From the NCBI RefSeq assembly GCF_025141175.1, contig NZ_CP081157.1, forward strand, positions 1 through 64,000: a stretch of DNA of 64,000 nt, in the 5' to 3' direction. The notes beneath the pieces were generated by a model that saw only the letters and a list, made by a program, of their open reading frames with translations, made no database searches and was not told the origin of the DNA. Below, in pieces: positions 16,019 through 27,183 of the stretch. Each line of letters opens with the position of its first letter. Position 1 is the first letter of the stretch. Position numbers and translations under genes: made by a program. The DNA comes from Jannaschia sp. M317. Its GTDB lineage: Bacteria; Pseudomonadota; Alphaproteobacteria; Rhodobacterales; Rhodobacteraceae.

Positions 16019-16789
16019 TCACAAGAGGAAGCGCCAACCCATCCACACCGCCATGCCGACCATCATCAGGTTCTCGGTCAGCGACACGAAGCCCAGCGGC
16101 ACCTTGCTGTCGCCACCGACGCAGGCGCATTTCAGCTCGCGCTTGTCGACGTAGACGGCCTTGAAGACGCTGACCGCGCCCACCGTGCCGATGAACAGCG
16201 CCGAGGGCACAGACAGCCAGTGCCAGACCATCGCCGTCATCAACAGGCCCGCACCCGTCTCGACCCACGGATAGACATAGCCGTAGCGCACCCACCGCTT
16301 GGCCAGCAGGTCGTAGTTGAGGAACATCGTCGAGAAGCTCTCGATGTCCTTGAGCTTCTGCAACCCCAGCAGCACCATCGAGATCGAGATGAACCAGCCC
16401 AGCGTCTGCCAGGTCAGCAACGTGTCGAAGGCGAACCAGGTGAAGGCGACGGCCAGCGCCGCGCCGACCGCGAACAGCGCGATCACCGGCTGGTAGGAGG
16501 TGTCGGAGCGTTCGGCCTCGGGCTTGCGCTTGCCGAAATGGACCATCAGCGCGTCGTAGCCGCCCACCCGCTCCTCGCCGATCCATGTCTGCGGCGTGGT
16601 TTTCACCCCGTGCCGTTCCTTGAAGGCGTCGGTCTCCTCGCGCGAGGTCAGCAGGTGGTCGTCGACCTCGAAACCCTCGCGCTCCAGCAGGTCGACAGAC
16701 TTCAAGCCGTAGGGGCAGGTGTGCCCCGGCATGTCCATCCGGTAGATCGTGGCGCGCTTGGCGCCTTCGGTCGTGGTGTCCTTCGGCAT
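16019..16789 (-). CDS. Glutaredoxin-MauE/DoxX-like membrane fusion protein
   Basis: A 256-residue protein. The N-terminal 80 residues form a glutaredoxin-like domain (YRMDMPGHTCPYGLKSVDLL, and TTPQTWIGEERVGGYDAL with the cis-proline). The rest is a four-helix MauE/DoxX-like membrane domain (YGYVYPWVETGAGLL). The active site CPYG has only one cysteine, a monothiol type. Near the C-terminus KCACVGGDSKVP resembles the cysteine loop of MauE-type proteins. It may pass reducing equivalents across the membrane; this is inferred from the domain pairing. It lies 11 bases downstream of the DUF305 gene and is probably co-transcribed. Confidence 0.75.
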   Translation of the reverse strand: MPKDTTTEGAKRATIYRMDMPGHTCPYGLKSVDLLEREGFEVDDHLLTSREETDAFKERHGVKTTPQTWIGEERVGGYDALMVHFGKRKPEAERSDTSYQPVIALFAVGAALAVAFTWFAFDTLLTWQTLGWFISISMVLLGLQKLKDIESFSTMFLNYDLLAKRWVRYGYVYPWVETGAGLLMTAMVWHWLSVPSALFIGTVGAVSVFKAVYVDKRELKCACVGGDSKVPLGFVSLTENLMMVGMAVWMGWRFLL

Positions 16790-16800
16790 GGTCGGCCTCC

Positions 16801-17733
16801 TCAGGTGCAGGTGTAGACGCCGCCGTATCCGGCGCGCAGGGCGGGCTCGGTCAGCAGGTCGAAGATCAGGTCGCTGCCCGCGCCGCCCTCCTGCGGCGTG
16901 ACGGTCAGCCGGACGCCTTCGGCGGCGAGCACGGGCGCGCGCGTAACCTCCCCCTCGATCAGCGACACGGGCACCAGCTGGCCGGTGATCTTGATGACGC
17001 CCTCGCCGGACGCGTTCACCGCGACCACGGTCTGCTGACCTTCCGAGAAACGGAACGCGCAGGCGGGATCCGGCACGACCTGCGCGACCTCCGCGTCGGT
17101 CATGCCGCCCAGGTCCACCCCGGCCAGCGCCGGACGCGACAGCGCCTGCGCCACCGAGGCCGCGACGGGGGTCGGTCCCTCGGCCGCGCCGATGGGATAG
17201 TCGCCGCCCACCTCGCCGTTCTCGCGGATCTGGCGGATCAGCCATTCCATCTCGGCGATTTCCTTCTCCTGCGCGGCGATGATCTCGTCGGCCAGCTTGC
17301 GCGCGCGCGGGTCGGTGATCGCGGCCCGTTCGGAGACCATGATGGCGATGGAATGGTGCGGGATCATGGACTTCATCCAGCTTTCGTCCTGCACCGTGAT
17401 CTGCGAGCGCACGAGCCACAGGCCGAGGGCGAAGATGGCCAGAGACGCCGCGTAGAGCGTCAGGTTTAACCAGCGGGTCTTGTACATGTGCAGCATGAAG
17501 CTGAGCATGATGGCCAGCATCGTGCCGAACATTAGCATCGACATGTAGGCCCGCGTCTCCGACAGCCAGAAGTCGCTGAGGCGGTAGATGTTCCAGTACA
17601 TAAAGAAATACATGACCACGGTGGACGTAACGACCATCGCTAGCAGGTTGCCGTACATCTTCCAGTTCGGGCCGCCGTCCCCGGACTTGTCATGCGACCC
17701 CGCAGCGCCCTTGCGCGTCGTATCGTGCACCAT
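16801..17733 (-). CDS. DUF305 membrane protein, copper-associated
   Basis: About 310 residues. An N-terminal region with three or four helices (MYGNLLAMVVTSTVVMYFFMY and following) leads into a DUF305 domain with the signature MIPHHSIAIMVSERA. The ferritin-like family is rich in His and Met and is common in copper and silver clusters. A C-terminal domain of about 130 residues (DLGGMTDAEVAQVVPDPACAF...) is not recognised. I prefer the ATG at 17733, which has GGAGGACGAG in front, over the one at 17745. A CueR-like site lies upstream. The location is probably periplasm-facing inner membrane. Confidence 0.75.
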   Translation of the reverse strand: MVHDTTRKGAAGSHDKSGDGGPNWKMYGNLLAMVVTSTVVMYFFMYWNIYRLSDFWLSETRAYMSMLMFGTMLAIMLSFMLHMYKTRWLNLTLYAASLAIFALGLWLVRSQITVQDESWMKSMIPHHSIAIMVSERAAITDPRARKLADEIIAAQEKEIAEMEWLIRQIRENGEVGGDYPIGAAEGPTPVAASVAQALSRPALAGVDLGGMTDAEVAQVVPDPACAFRFSEGQQTVVAVNASGEGVIKITGQLVPVSLIEGEVTRAPVLAAEGVRLTVTPQEGGAGSDLIFDLLTEPALRAGYGGVYTCT

Positions 17734-17787
17734 CTCGTCCTCCATTCGTTCACGTTCAGGGCGCGTCGAAATAAAGCCCTATTGCGG

Positions 17788-17818
17788 GAAGAACGACTCT
17801 CCAACGCTGGAAGGTTCC
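17788..17818 (-). promoter_or_regulatory. CueR-like site upstream of DUF305 operon
   Basis: On the minus strand: GGAACC, a 19-base spacer starting TTCCAGCG (TTCCAGCGTTGGAGAGTCG), then TTCTTC. The core matches the other sites; the -10 is poor. Confidence 0.5.
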
Positions 17819-17952
17819 AAATAGGTCGGTTCTCGTTTTGCCGAGATCACGGATGCTGTCTCGCGCGGACTGTGCCCAGTCGGAAGGCAGGTGTCTTGGG
17901 GTGTTTCGCGCAGCCCCCTTCGCGGAGCGGGCTGCGCGGATCTTGTCGGGCG

Positions 17953-18354
17953 TCAGAGACGGGCGTCTTTGCATCCGCTGAGCGTCTCGATGATCGGACA
18001 GTCGGGACGGTCGTCGCCTGCGCAGGTCCCGACCAGATGCGTCAGCGTGGTCCGCATCTCCTGCAGCGCGGCGATCTTGGCCTTGATCGCGTCCAAGTGG
18101 TCACGCGCGAGGCCTTTGACCTCGGCGCTCGTCCGGCTCTCGTCGCTCCACAGGGCGAGCAGCCTGCGGCAATCCTCGATCGGAAAGCCGAGCGCGCGGG
18201 CCCGCCCAAGGAAATCCAGCTTATGGACGTCGCGCATCGAGAAGGCCCGATACCCGTTATGCGATCTGGCCGGGGTGACGAGGCCGATCTCCTCGTAATA
18301 TCGGATGGTCTTGGCGGGTACGCCGGTCCGGTCGGCGACTTCTCCTATGTTCAT
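17953..18354 (-). CDS. cueR: Copper-responsive MerR-family activator CueR
   Basis: A 133-residue regulator. The MerR winged helix-turn-helix opens the protein (MNIGEVADRTGVPAKTIRYYEEIGLV), a dimerisation helix follows, and the C-terminal metal loop reads CAGDDRPDCPII, the two-cysteine Cu(I)/Ag(I) loop of CueR. A third cysteine lies in LSGCKDARL. The ATG at 18354 is chosen on family similarity. It very likely activates the TTGACC-19 promoters listed in this island. Its own gene has no obvious copy of that site, so basal expression is expected. Confidence 0.9.
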   Translation of the reverse strand: MNIGEVADRTGVPAKTIRYYEEIGLVTPARSHNGYRAFSMRDVHKLDFLGRARALGFPIEDCRRLLALWSDESRTSAEVKGLARDHLDAIKAKIAALQEMRTTLTHLVGTCAGDDRPDCPIIETLSGCKDARL

Positions 18355-18463
18355 GATGGCCTCCATGCGAAGGCGGGATGGCGGGCGGAATAGGGGGACA
18401 TGACGAATTCCTCGTTTCAATTGACGCAACGGATATCGATAGGGGCACCACTGGGGCGCGCCG

Positions 18464-18787
18464 TCAGATCACGCGCGGCGGGTCGAGGAATTCGTGGGGA
18501 TCGCGGCCGGCCGGAAGACCCGGCGGGCCGACGAGAAAGGTCGAGTGGAATTCGCGCAGGACAATCGGTACCGAATGTTCCACCACGACTGCGGAGATAC
18601 TTATGCAACTAGGCGAACGGTCGGTAACGTCTTGGCAGCACTCCACCGCTTCTTGCGCAAATTCCGCATAGGATTGAGATTCAACATGAACGTTCTCATG
18701 GGCATGCAGCATCCCACTCGCGCCGAGCAGGCCGGTCCACAGCAGGGCTGCGGCAAGCAACAGGGTGATGGGACGCTTCCATGCCAT
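18464..18787 (-). CDS. Small secreted His/Cys-containing protein
   Basis: A 107-residue product starting MAWKRPITLLLAAALLWTGLLG, a signal peptide with cleavage probably after MLHA. The mature part has AHENVHVES, ECCQDVTD and PSCIS, so histidines and three cysteines could bind metal. The family is not recognised. It is divergent from copA, sharing the intergenic region that contains the copA operator. Role unknown. Confidence 0.5.
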   Translation of the reverse strand: MAWKRPITLLLAAALLWTGLLGASGMLHAHENVHVESQSYAEFAQEAVECCQDVTDRSPSCISISAVVVEHSVPIVLREFHSTFLVGPPGLPAGRDPHEFLDPPRVI

Positions 18788-18838
18788 GACTGGAAGCTAA
18801 AGCCTTCAACCGACTATCTCAAGGGCGGGTCGGAATAC

Positions 18839-18869
18839 TTGACCTTCCAGTAGGGGGAACCCCCATCTG
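18839..18869 (+). promoter_or_regulatory. CueR-type operator/promoter for copA
   Basis: TTGACC (18839-18844), a 19-base spacer (TTCCAGTAGGGGGAACCCC) and CATCTG. It is the best match in the window to the first site at 170. Confidence 0.75.
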
Positions 18870-18904
18870 TGATGTGGAACGCCGATCCAAACAGGAAACA
18901 CCCC

Positions 18905-21409
<2,505 letters not shown>

Positions 21410-21433
21410 GGCCCAGGCATCGGGCTATCCGCC

Positions 21434-21464
21434 TTGACCTTCCATCGCGGGAACGCCCGACGTC
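21434..21464 (+). promoter_or_regulatory. CueR-type operator/promoter for the second dsbA
   Basis: TTGACC (21434-21439), a 19-base spacer (TTCCATCGCGGGAACGCCC) and GACGTC. It lies just 25 bases after the copA stop, so the dsbA gene has its own copper promoter. Confidence 0.6.
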
Positions 21465-21554
21465 CGGGTCTCGAATGCCGTGCCGCATGGTCGCGGATTT
21501 CGACACCGAACCGACGAACCTCCACCGATACGCCCCCGCATCCAAGGTGACGCC

Positions 21555-22280
21555 ATGCTCCGATCGATCGCCCGCCCCACCCTCCTACTTGCAGCCGTGT
21601 TGGCCGGATCGCCGCTCCTCGCCGACGAGATCACCCCAGAAGAGGTCAAGCGCCTGGCGCTCGAGGCGATCCTCGAGAACCCTGAGATCGTGATGGAGGC
21701 GGTGGCCCTCCTGCAAAGGCAGGAAGAGATCGCCCAGGCCGAAAGCGCCCGTTCGGCCATCGCCTCTGAAGCGGACGCGCTCCTCGCTGACGCGCCCGTG
21801 CTGGGCGATCCGGCGGGCGACGTCGCGGTGATCGAGTTCTTCGACTACAACTGCCCCTATTGCCGCCGCGCCAAGCCCATCCTGTCCGAGTTGATGTCCG
21901 ACGATCCGGGGGTGCGCGTCGTCGGTCGCGAATGGCCGATCCTGGGCGAAGGCAGCGTCTTCGCCGCCCGCGCCGCGCTCGCGGCCCGGGCCCAAGATCT
22001 CTACGAGCCGTTCCACTGGGCCCTCATGGGCATGGCGGGGCGGGCCGAGCGCGGCTCCGTCCTGCGCATCGCCGAAGAGGTGGGTCTCGACGTGGAACGC
22101 CTGCTGACGGACATGGAGGCGCCCGAAATCGACGCCCACATCGCCGAGTCCATGCGGCTCGCCGACCTGCTGGGTTTCTCGGGAACGCCGTCCTTCGTCG
22201 TCGGCGAGACTCTGCTGCCCGGTCTCGTCGATGCCGAGACGTTGGCGGCGGCGGTCGCACGGGTTCGGGAGGCGCGCTGA
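21555..22280 (+). CDS. DsbA-family periplasmic thiol oxidoreductase
   Basis: A 241-residue protein: a signal peptide (RPTLLLAAVLAGSPLLA), an N-terminal helical dimerisation-like region (EEVKRLALEAILENPEIVMEAV), the active site FFDYNCPYCRRAKP near residue 97, and the cis-proline loop FSGTPSFVVGE near the end. The helical N-terminus resembles Com1/ScsC-type DsbAs that act as isomerases. The ATG at 21555 fits the signal peptide. It is the second DsbA homologue in the island and has its own CueR-like promoter. Confidence 0.88.
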   Translation: MLRSIARPTLLLAAVLAGSPLLADEITPEEVKRLALEAILENPEIVMEAVALLQRQEEIAQAESARSAIASEADALLADAPVLGDPAGDVAVIEFFDYNCPYCRRAKPILSELMSDDPGVRVVGREWPILGEGSVFAARAALAARAQDLYEPFHWALMGMAGRAERGSVLRIAEEVGLDVERLLTDMEAPEIDAHIAESMRLADLLGFSGTPSFVVGETLLPGLVDAETLAAAVARVREAR

Positions 22281-22352
22281 GCGCCGGGCATGTCCACCCT
22301 TGCAAGCCTGCCGCCAAATCTCCGCCGCCGGCGCAGGTGCGCTCGCCTTCCC

Positions 22353-23363
22353 TCAATCCGGCTTGGTGATGCGGATCTGATGCACGACGCCGTCCGTCTC
22401 GACCCGGGCGGTGGTCTCCAGTGTCATCGGATCCAGCCGCCAGAGTTCCGCCGAGGCCGAAGAGCTGACCAGGAGACCTGGAGCCCCGAGAGCGACGTGA
22501 TAGGGTTCGGTGCCCGGGGACCGCTCCAGCCGCTCGCCCGTCTCCCGGTCGACACGCACCACCATGTCGCGTTCCGTAGCCGCCACGGTCACCGCTTGCG
22601 CGTCGATCTGCACGCCATGGAGCGTGCCACCGACGTCGATAGAGGCCTCAATCCCATCTCCGGAGACCAACGCCACCGCGTCCTCGTCGGCGAGGGCCGC
22701 CGCGACGGTGCCGTCGGGCGCGAGGTCCATGTGCTTGGGTCCGCCGTCCAGCGGAACGTTCGACAGTACGATGCCGCGCGCCGCATCCAGCCTGCTGATC
22801 GTGCCGTTGCCCGCGTTCGAGACCAGGAAGACGCCCGCCTTGGCGTCGTAGACGGCGTATTCCGGCTCGGGACCGGTGCGGATCGGCCCACGGACCGACA
22901 GGTCGTCCAGATCGATGATCGACACGCCTTCGAGGCCCGGATGCGTCACCACCGCATAGCGTTCGGTCGCGTCGACCTCGACATGATGCACCATGCCGGG
23001 CACCTCGACGCGCGCCATCGGCTCGTGGTCGGCGATGCGGGCCAGGGTGACGATGCTGACCGACCCTGTGCCACCGGAGGCCCCGCCGTGATGCGCATCG
23101 TGCGCGTCGGCGTCCATGTCGGCAGGCTTGTCCATCTCCGCGGCCTCCTCGCGGGCCGTCTGGGCGAGGCTGCCGATGACCAGAAGCCCGCGCCCCGGCG
23201 CCACGGCGAGCCCGTGCGGATTCTCGACGCCGTCGACGCGACCGACGACCTCCAGAGCGTCGTTCAGGTGCAGGACGCTTCCGACGTCGCCCTGCGGCAG
23301 GAAAACGTCCGCGTGGGCGGTCCCTGCAAGGAGGCCTGCGATGAGAGTGGGAACGATGCGCAT
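22353..23363 (-). CDS. Periplasmic beta-propeller (YVTN-like) protein
   Basis: A 336-residue exported protein with the signal MRIVPTLIAGLLAGTAHA. The remainder reads as successive propeller blades (VENPHGLAVAPGRGLLVIG, RYAVVTHPGLEGVSIIDL, GGPKHMDLAPDGTVAAAL, GTEPYHVALGAPG). A His/Asp-rich insert between blades 2 and 3 (MDADAHDAHHGG) could bind metal. The function is unknown. Similar proteins sit beside zinc or copper uptake systems. A CueR-like promoter lies about 30 bases upstream of the start. Confidence 0.7.
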   Translation of the reverse strand: MRIVPTLIAGLLAGTAHADVFLPQGDVGSVLHLNDALEVVGRVDGVENPHGLAVAPGRGLLVIGSLAQTAREEAAEMDKPADMDADAHDAHHGGASGGTGSVSIVTLARIADHEPMARVEVPGMVHHVEVDATERYAVVTHPGLEGVSIIDLDDLSVRGPIRTGPEPEYAVYDAKAGVFLVSNAGNGTISRLDAARGIVLSNVPLDGGPKHMDLAPDGTVAAALADEDAVALVSGDGIEASIDVGGTLHGVQIDAQAVTVAATERDMVVRVDRETGERLERSPGTEPYHVALGAPGLLVSSSASAELWRLDPMTLETTARVETDGVVHQIRITKPD

Positions 23364-23392
23364 GATCTTTACTCCTGATGCGTGTTTTACGG

Positions 23393-23423
23393 GATGTGGG
23401 GGCTTGCCGCGCTGGAGGGTCAA
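23393..23423 (-). promoter_or_regulatory. CueR-type operator/promoter for the beta-propeller gene
   Basis: On the minus strand: TTGACC (23423-23418), a 19-base spacer (CTCCAGCGCGGCAAGCCCC) and CACATC. The match is as good as the sites at 170 and 18839. Confidence 0.65.
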
Positions 23424-23606
23424 GAAGCGCTTGGCGATACCGGCGGCATCTGCGTTGAGACCCCGTTTCGCCCCTAGACGCCCCGACTTCCACCCGTCCG
23501 GATTCGACGCGCTACCGAGGATAGCGGGCCCTCGGCTCATCCGGATTGTAAGGACGCGTATGACCTCAAATGAGAGCCACCCCGAATGCGGACGGACGGG
23601 CGGACC

Positions 23607-24221
23607 ATGATGGAGCGGCACTTCGCTCTGGACCTGCCCGCCGGACGCTTCGCGTGGAACGTCCTGATGCTCAGCCTCGCGGCCCTCGGGCTTCCGCTGG
23701 CAGCATATCTGTCGCTCCGGCCCGGCGTGGCCGAGATGCTGGCGCAGGGCGGTACGACAGCCGCCCAGCTTCTGCTGCGGCAGGTCGCCTTGAACGGCGT
23801 GCCGGTGGTCTTCGCCGTGACGTGGGCGGGGTTCGTCCTGCACGGCCTGCGCTCCCGGCCCGGCGCCGCTCCACGAACCCCGTGGATAGTGATGCTGGCC
23901 GACGCGCCCCTTCGGCTGACGATCTTCGGACTCCTCCACCTCGTCGTCTACGTGCTGGCCGCGGACTGGTTCGGCTCCTTCGGGGGCGATCGCGCGACCG
24001 CCCTGCGCGTCGTAGCGCCCACGCTGGCACGCGCGGCGGCCTTCGAGAACCTATCCGGCGCCTATCTCTACGCGGTGCTTCTGGCTTCCCTGCCTGCGCA
24101 GGCCTCCGCATCTCGGCCGCCGGGCGGCAGGTGTCGGGCGGTCGCCCTTCTCGGCCTCCTCGCGTGGACGGCCCTCTGCGTCTCGGCCTTCACCGCGATC
24201 CTCGTGGCAATCGCGCGCTGA
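23607..24221 (+). CDS. Integral membrane protein of unknown family
   Basis: About 204 residues with four or five hydrophobic segments (NVLMLSLAALGLPLAAYLSL, VVFAVTWAGFVLHGL, LTIFGLLHLVVYVLAA, AVALLGLLAWTALCVSAFTAIL). I do not recognise the family. The start at 23607 or 23610 (ATGATG) follows GGACGGGCGGACC. It is convergent with the multicopper oxidase gene. A histidine in the third helix (LLHLVVY) is the only suggestive polar residue. Confidence 0.55.
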   Translation: MMERHFALDLPAGRFAWNVLMLSLAALGLPLAAYLSLRPGVAEMLAQGGTTAAQLLLRQVALNGVPVVFAVTWAGFVLHGLRSRPGAAPRTPWIVMLADAPLRLTIFGLLHLVVYVLAADWFGSFGGDRATALRVVAPTLARAAAFENLSGAYLYAVLLASLPAQASASRPPGGRCRAVALLGLLAWTALCVSAFTAILVAIAR

Positions 24222-24238
24222 CCGCGCGACGGCCGGGA

Positions 24239-25762
24239 TCAGGCGGTGAGGAACTGGCCCATCATCCCGGCATCCTCGTGCTCCAAGATGTGGCAGTGGA
24301 ACATGAAGGGCACGCCCCGTTCGGTCGTCGCCTCGATTTGAACCAGCAGATCCCGCGTGCCGTCGATCACGGCCACGTCCTTCCAACCCGTCTCCTCGGG
24401 CCGACGCGGATCGGCGATCCGGAACTTCAGCCCGTGCGCATGGAACGGATGGGCCATCGAGTCGGTCGTCACCCGCCAGCGCTCCACCGCGCCGCGGGGG
24501 GCGGTGAAGTCGACGCGCCCCGCGTCGAAGGGTTCGCCGTTGATCGCCATGACGGGCCCGCGCCCGACCATGCCCCGCGCCATCTGCAGGGGCCCCATGT
24601 TCTCCTGCAGGGCGAAACGGCGCGTGACGTCGGGGGCGGACAGGTCCGGCTCCTCCGACGTCAGGCGGGCCGGAACGGCGCCGCGCGCGGGCCGCGCGGG
24701 ATCGGCGCGCAGCGTCATCAGGGCATGTGACGCGCTGCCGCCCGCCATGCCCCCGCCCATCATGCCCCCGGCCATGGCACGGGCCGTCACGCGCGGGGTC
24801 GCGGCGCCGCACGCCCCCATGTCGATCACCACCTCCGCCCGCTCGCCGGGCGCCAGCGTCACCGAGCCGACCTCGACGGGCGCGGGCAGCAGACCCTGGT
24901 CGACGCCGATCAGCACCGCGGCCCGATCGAAGGCGATGGCATGCTGCGCCGAGGTCGACGCGTTGATCAGGCGCAGCCGCACCGGACCAGCCGGGACGGC
25001 GGCCTCGGGCGCGAACTGCCCGTTCGCGAGGACGACGTCGCCGACATATCCATGCATGATCTCCATCAGGCCGGGATCGTAGATCGCGGCCCCGTCGGAG
25101 CCGAACCGCTTGTCCTGCAGGATCAGTACGAAATCGTCGACGCCCGGCGTGGACGGCAGGCCCAGTGCGTCCGTGGCGTCGTCGTCGACGATCAGCGCGC
25201 CCGCGAGGCCGGCCCAAAGGTCGGGCGCGGTGCGGCCATGCACATGCGTGTGGTACCAGAGCGTCGCCGCCGGCTGGGCCACCGGCAGCGTCGCGTCCCA
25301 GGCCGCGCCGGGCGCGATCACGGATTGCGGTGCGCCCCCGTCGGACGGCGAGGGCACGTTCAGCCCGTGCCAGTGGACCGAGACCGGCACGGGCGTCGCG
25401 TTGGCCACGCGCGCGGCGACGGTCGTGCCGCGGCGCATCCGCAGGGTCGGGCCAAGATAGGACATCGCGGCGTCCGGGGCCGAATACCCCATCGTGGCCG
25501 TAGGTGCCCCCGCGCCGAAGCGGGTCGTGCCTGCCCCGGCGCTCAGGTTCAGCGTGCCGCCCCTCGCGTCCAGTTCGGGCAACGGCCGGAACGGCGCGCC
25601 GGGCTCCGGGGTGCCGACGGTGCTGCGGCCGGTCATTCCGCCATGCCCCATCCCGTCCATCATGCCCCCGCCCATGCCTTGCCCCCGCAGGAGCGTGGGC
25701 GTGGCGAGGCCGAGGATCGCGGCTCCGCCCGTGACGATCTTGCGTCGGTTCGTTCTCAACAT
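24239..25762 (-). CDS. Periplasmic multicopper oxidase, intact
   Basis: A 507-residue oxidase with a Tat signal (RTNRRKIVTGGAAILGLATP) and all four copper-binding blocks: SVHWHGLNVP, LWYHTHVHG, MAHPFHAHGLKF and MFHCHILEHEDAGM, the last giving the type 1 methionine. A methionine/glycine-rich stretch (MAGGMMGGGMAGG) resembles the Cu(I)-binding insert of CueO-type enzymes, and a second (GMGGGMMDGMGHGGM) follows the signal. It would oxidise Cu(I) in the periplasm. It lies third behind the persulfide dioxygenase and rhodanese genes, so it may be controlled by the SqrR-like protein rather than CueR. Confidence 0.9.
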   Translation of the reverse strand: MLRTNRRKIVTGGAAILGLATPTLLRGQGMGGGMMDGMGHGGMTGRSTVGTPEPGAPFRPLPELDARGGTLNLSAGAGTTRFGAGAPTATMGYSAPDAAMSYLGPTLRMRRGTTVAARVANATPVPVSVHWHGLNVPSPSDGGAPQSVIAPGAAWDATLPVAQPAATLWYHTHVHGRTAPDLWAGLAGALIVDDDATDALGLPSTPGVDDFVLILQDKRFGSDGAAIYDPGLMEIMHGYVGDVVLANGQFAPEAAVPAGPVRLRLINASTSAQHAIAFDRAAVLIGVDQGLLPAPVEVGSVTLAPGERAEVVIDMGACGAATPRVTARAMAGGMMGGGMAGGSASHALMTLRADPARPARGAVPARLTSEEPDLSAPDVTRRFALQENMGPLQMARGMVGRGPVMAINGEPFDAGRVDFTAPRGAVERWRVTTDSMAHPFHAHGLKFRIADPRRPEETGWKDVAVIDGTRDLLVQIEATTERGVPFMFHCHILEHEDAGMMGQFLTA

Positions 25763-25801
25763 TCCGTCTCCTTCCGGCCCCGTGTTGTGGCCCTCGTCAC
25801 C

Positions 25802-26182
25802 TCAGCGCTCGACCGGCAGGCCGGCCTTTTCCCAATTTTCCAGCCCGCCCTCGATGACGCGGGTGTCGTAACCCATCCGGTCCAGCGTGGCCGCCGCCAG
25901 CGCCGCCCGCGCGCCCGAGGCGCAGAGCAGATCGACGGCCGTGCCGCCCCGCATCGCCGTCAGGCGTTCGCTCGCCATCGGGCTCTCGGGGTCGGCATGG
26001 GCTTCCAGCAGCCCGCGCGGGATATGCAGCGCGTCCGGCACGCGGCCCTTCTGTTCCAACTCATGCGGCTCGCGCACGTCGAGGATCAGACCGTCGCCCG
26101 CTTCGCCGGGAGCCACCGCCGCGATCCGCTCGCGCGCCTCCGACACCAGGTCCTTCATGCTCATGCTCATGCTCATGCTCAT
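25802..26182 (-). CDS. Single-domain rhodanese
   Basis: A 126-residue rhodanese: LILDVREPHELEQKGRVPDALHIPRG, then the active-site loop LLCASGARA with the catalytic cysteine, and the closing GGLENWEKAGLPVER. It moves sulfane sulfur, probably from persulfide made or used by the dioxygenase encoded just upstream. The N-terminus is peculiar: five in-frame ATGs are produced by a hexanucleotide repeat (MSMSMSMSM), so several starts are possible. The best-spaced ribosome site (GGAAAGGACGACAAG) precedes the first, at 26182. Confidence 0.85.
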   Translation of the reverse strand: MSMSMSMSMKDLVSEARERIAAVAPGEAGDGLILDVREPHELEQKGRVPDALHIPRGLLEAHADPESPMASERLTAMRGGTAVDLLCASGARAALAAATLDRMGYDTRVIEGGLENWEKAGLPVER

Positions 26183-26210
26183 CTTGTCGTCCTTTCCGTT
26201 GCGCCCCGGT

Positions 26211-27119
26211 TCAGAACCGGTTGGCGGGAATCCTGAAATAGCTATGCCCATCCGCCTCGGGCGCGGGCAGCGCGCCGCCGCGCAGGTTGACCTGCAACGC
26301 GTGCAGCATCCGGTCGGGCAGGGACAGCGTGGCGTCGCGCGCCTCGCGCGTCTTCACGAAACCGGCCTTGTCGGTCCCGCGCGCAACATGCTTGTTCTCG
26401 GCCAGATGCGTGGCCACGGTGGCCTCCCACATCGGTGCCTCGCGGTCCTCGGTGCCGTAGTCGTGGCCCACGAAGAGGCGGGTCTCGTCCGGCAGTGCCA
26501 GGATCGCCTGGATCGAGTCCCACAGTTCGGAGGCCGAGCCGCCGGGAAAGTCGGCCCGGCTCGACCCCATGTCGGGATACATCAGCGTGTCGTGCACGAA
26601 GCCCGCGTCGCCCGCGACGTAAGTGACCGAGCCCAGCGTGTGGCCGGGCGACAGCATCGTGCGGAACGCGAGGTCGCCGACCTCAAACCCCGCGCCGTCG
26701 GCCAGCAGCGCGTCGAAGGCCGCATCCACGTCGAAGGCGTCGGGCGCGTTGTAGAGGTCGCGCCACAACTCCGCGATCTCGCGTACCTTTTTGCCGATAG
26801 CATTCGGCACGCCGGTCCGCTCGCGCAGCCAGTGCGACGCCATCAGGTGGTCGGCATGGGGATGGGTGTCAAGGATGCGTTCCAGCGTCAGGCCCCGATC
26901 CGCGATCAGGGCCAGCACGCGCTCGGCGCTCTCGGTCGAGGTCCGGGCGCTGGCGGGGTCGAAGTTCAGCACGACGTCGATCGCCACAGCTCGCCTCGTG
27001 CGCGGACAGGCAGCGACGTATTGCACCGAGCCGGTATCGGCCTCGTAGAGGCCCCAGACATCGGGGCTGCCCGGGCCGGTGGACGGGGAATGGCGGGTCA
27101 GGTGCTGATGGTCGGTCAT
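26211..27119 (-). CDS. blh: Metallo-beta-lactamase-fold persulfide dioxygenase (Blh/ETHE1-like)
   Basis: A 302-residue enzyme with the metal motif DTHPHADHL (the THxHxDH form), GHTLGSVTYV and a late FVGHDY, the pattern of ETHE1-type glutathione persulfide dioxygenases that make sulfite. FPGGSASELWDSIQAIL is also characteristic. It is the first gene of a rhodanese and multicopper oxidase operon and is divergent from an SqrR/BigR-like repressor 64 bases away. This arrangement is the classical bigR-blh unit. Confidence 0.88.
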   Translation of the reverse strand: MTDHQHLTRHSPSTGPGSPDVWGLYEADTGSVQYVAACPRTRRAVAIDVVLNFDPASARTSTESAERVLALIADRGLTLERILDTHPHADHLMASHWLRERTGVPNAIGKKVREIAELWRDLYNAPDAFDVDAAFDALLADGAGFEVGDLAFRTMLSPGHTLGSVTYVAGDAGFVHDTLMYPDMGSSRADFPGGSASELWDSIQAILALPDETRLFVGHDYGTEDREAPMWEATVATHLAENKHVARGTDKAGFVKTREARDATLSLPDRMLHALQVNLRGGALPAPEADGHSYFRIPANRF

Positions 27120-27183
27120 GGTCCCTCCGGCGTTCGTGCGGCGCGGGCTCGTCTTCGGACGGGCAACGCGCTAGCTTCCCCAC

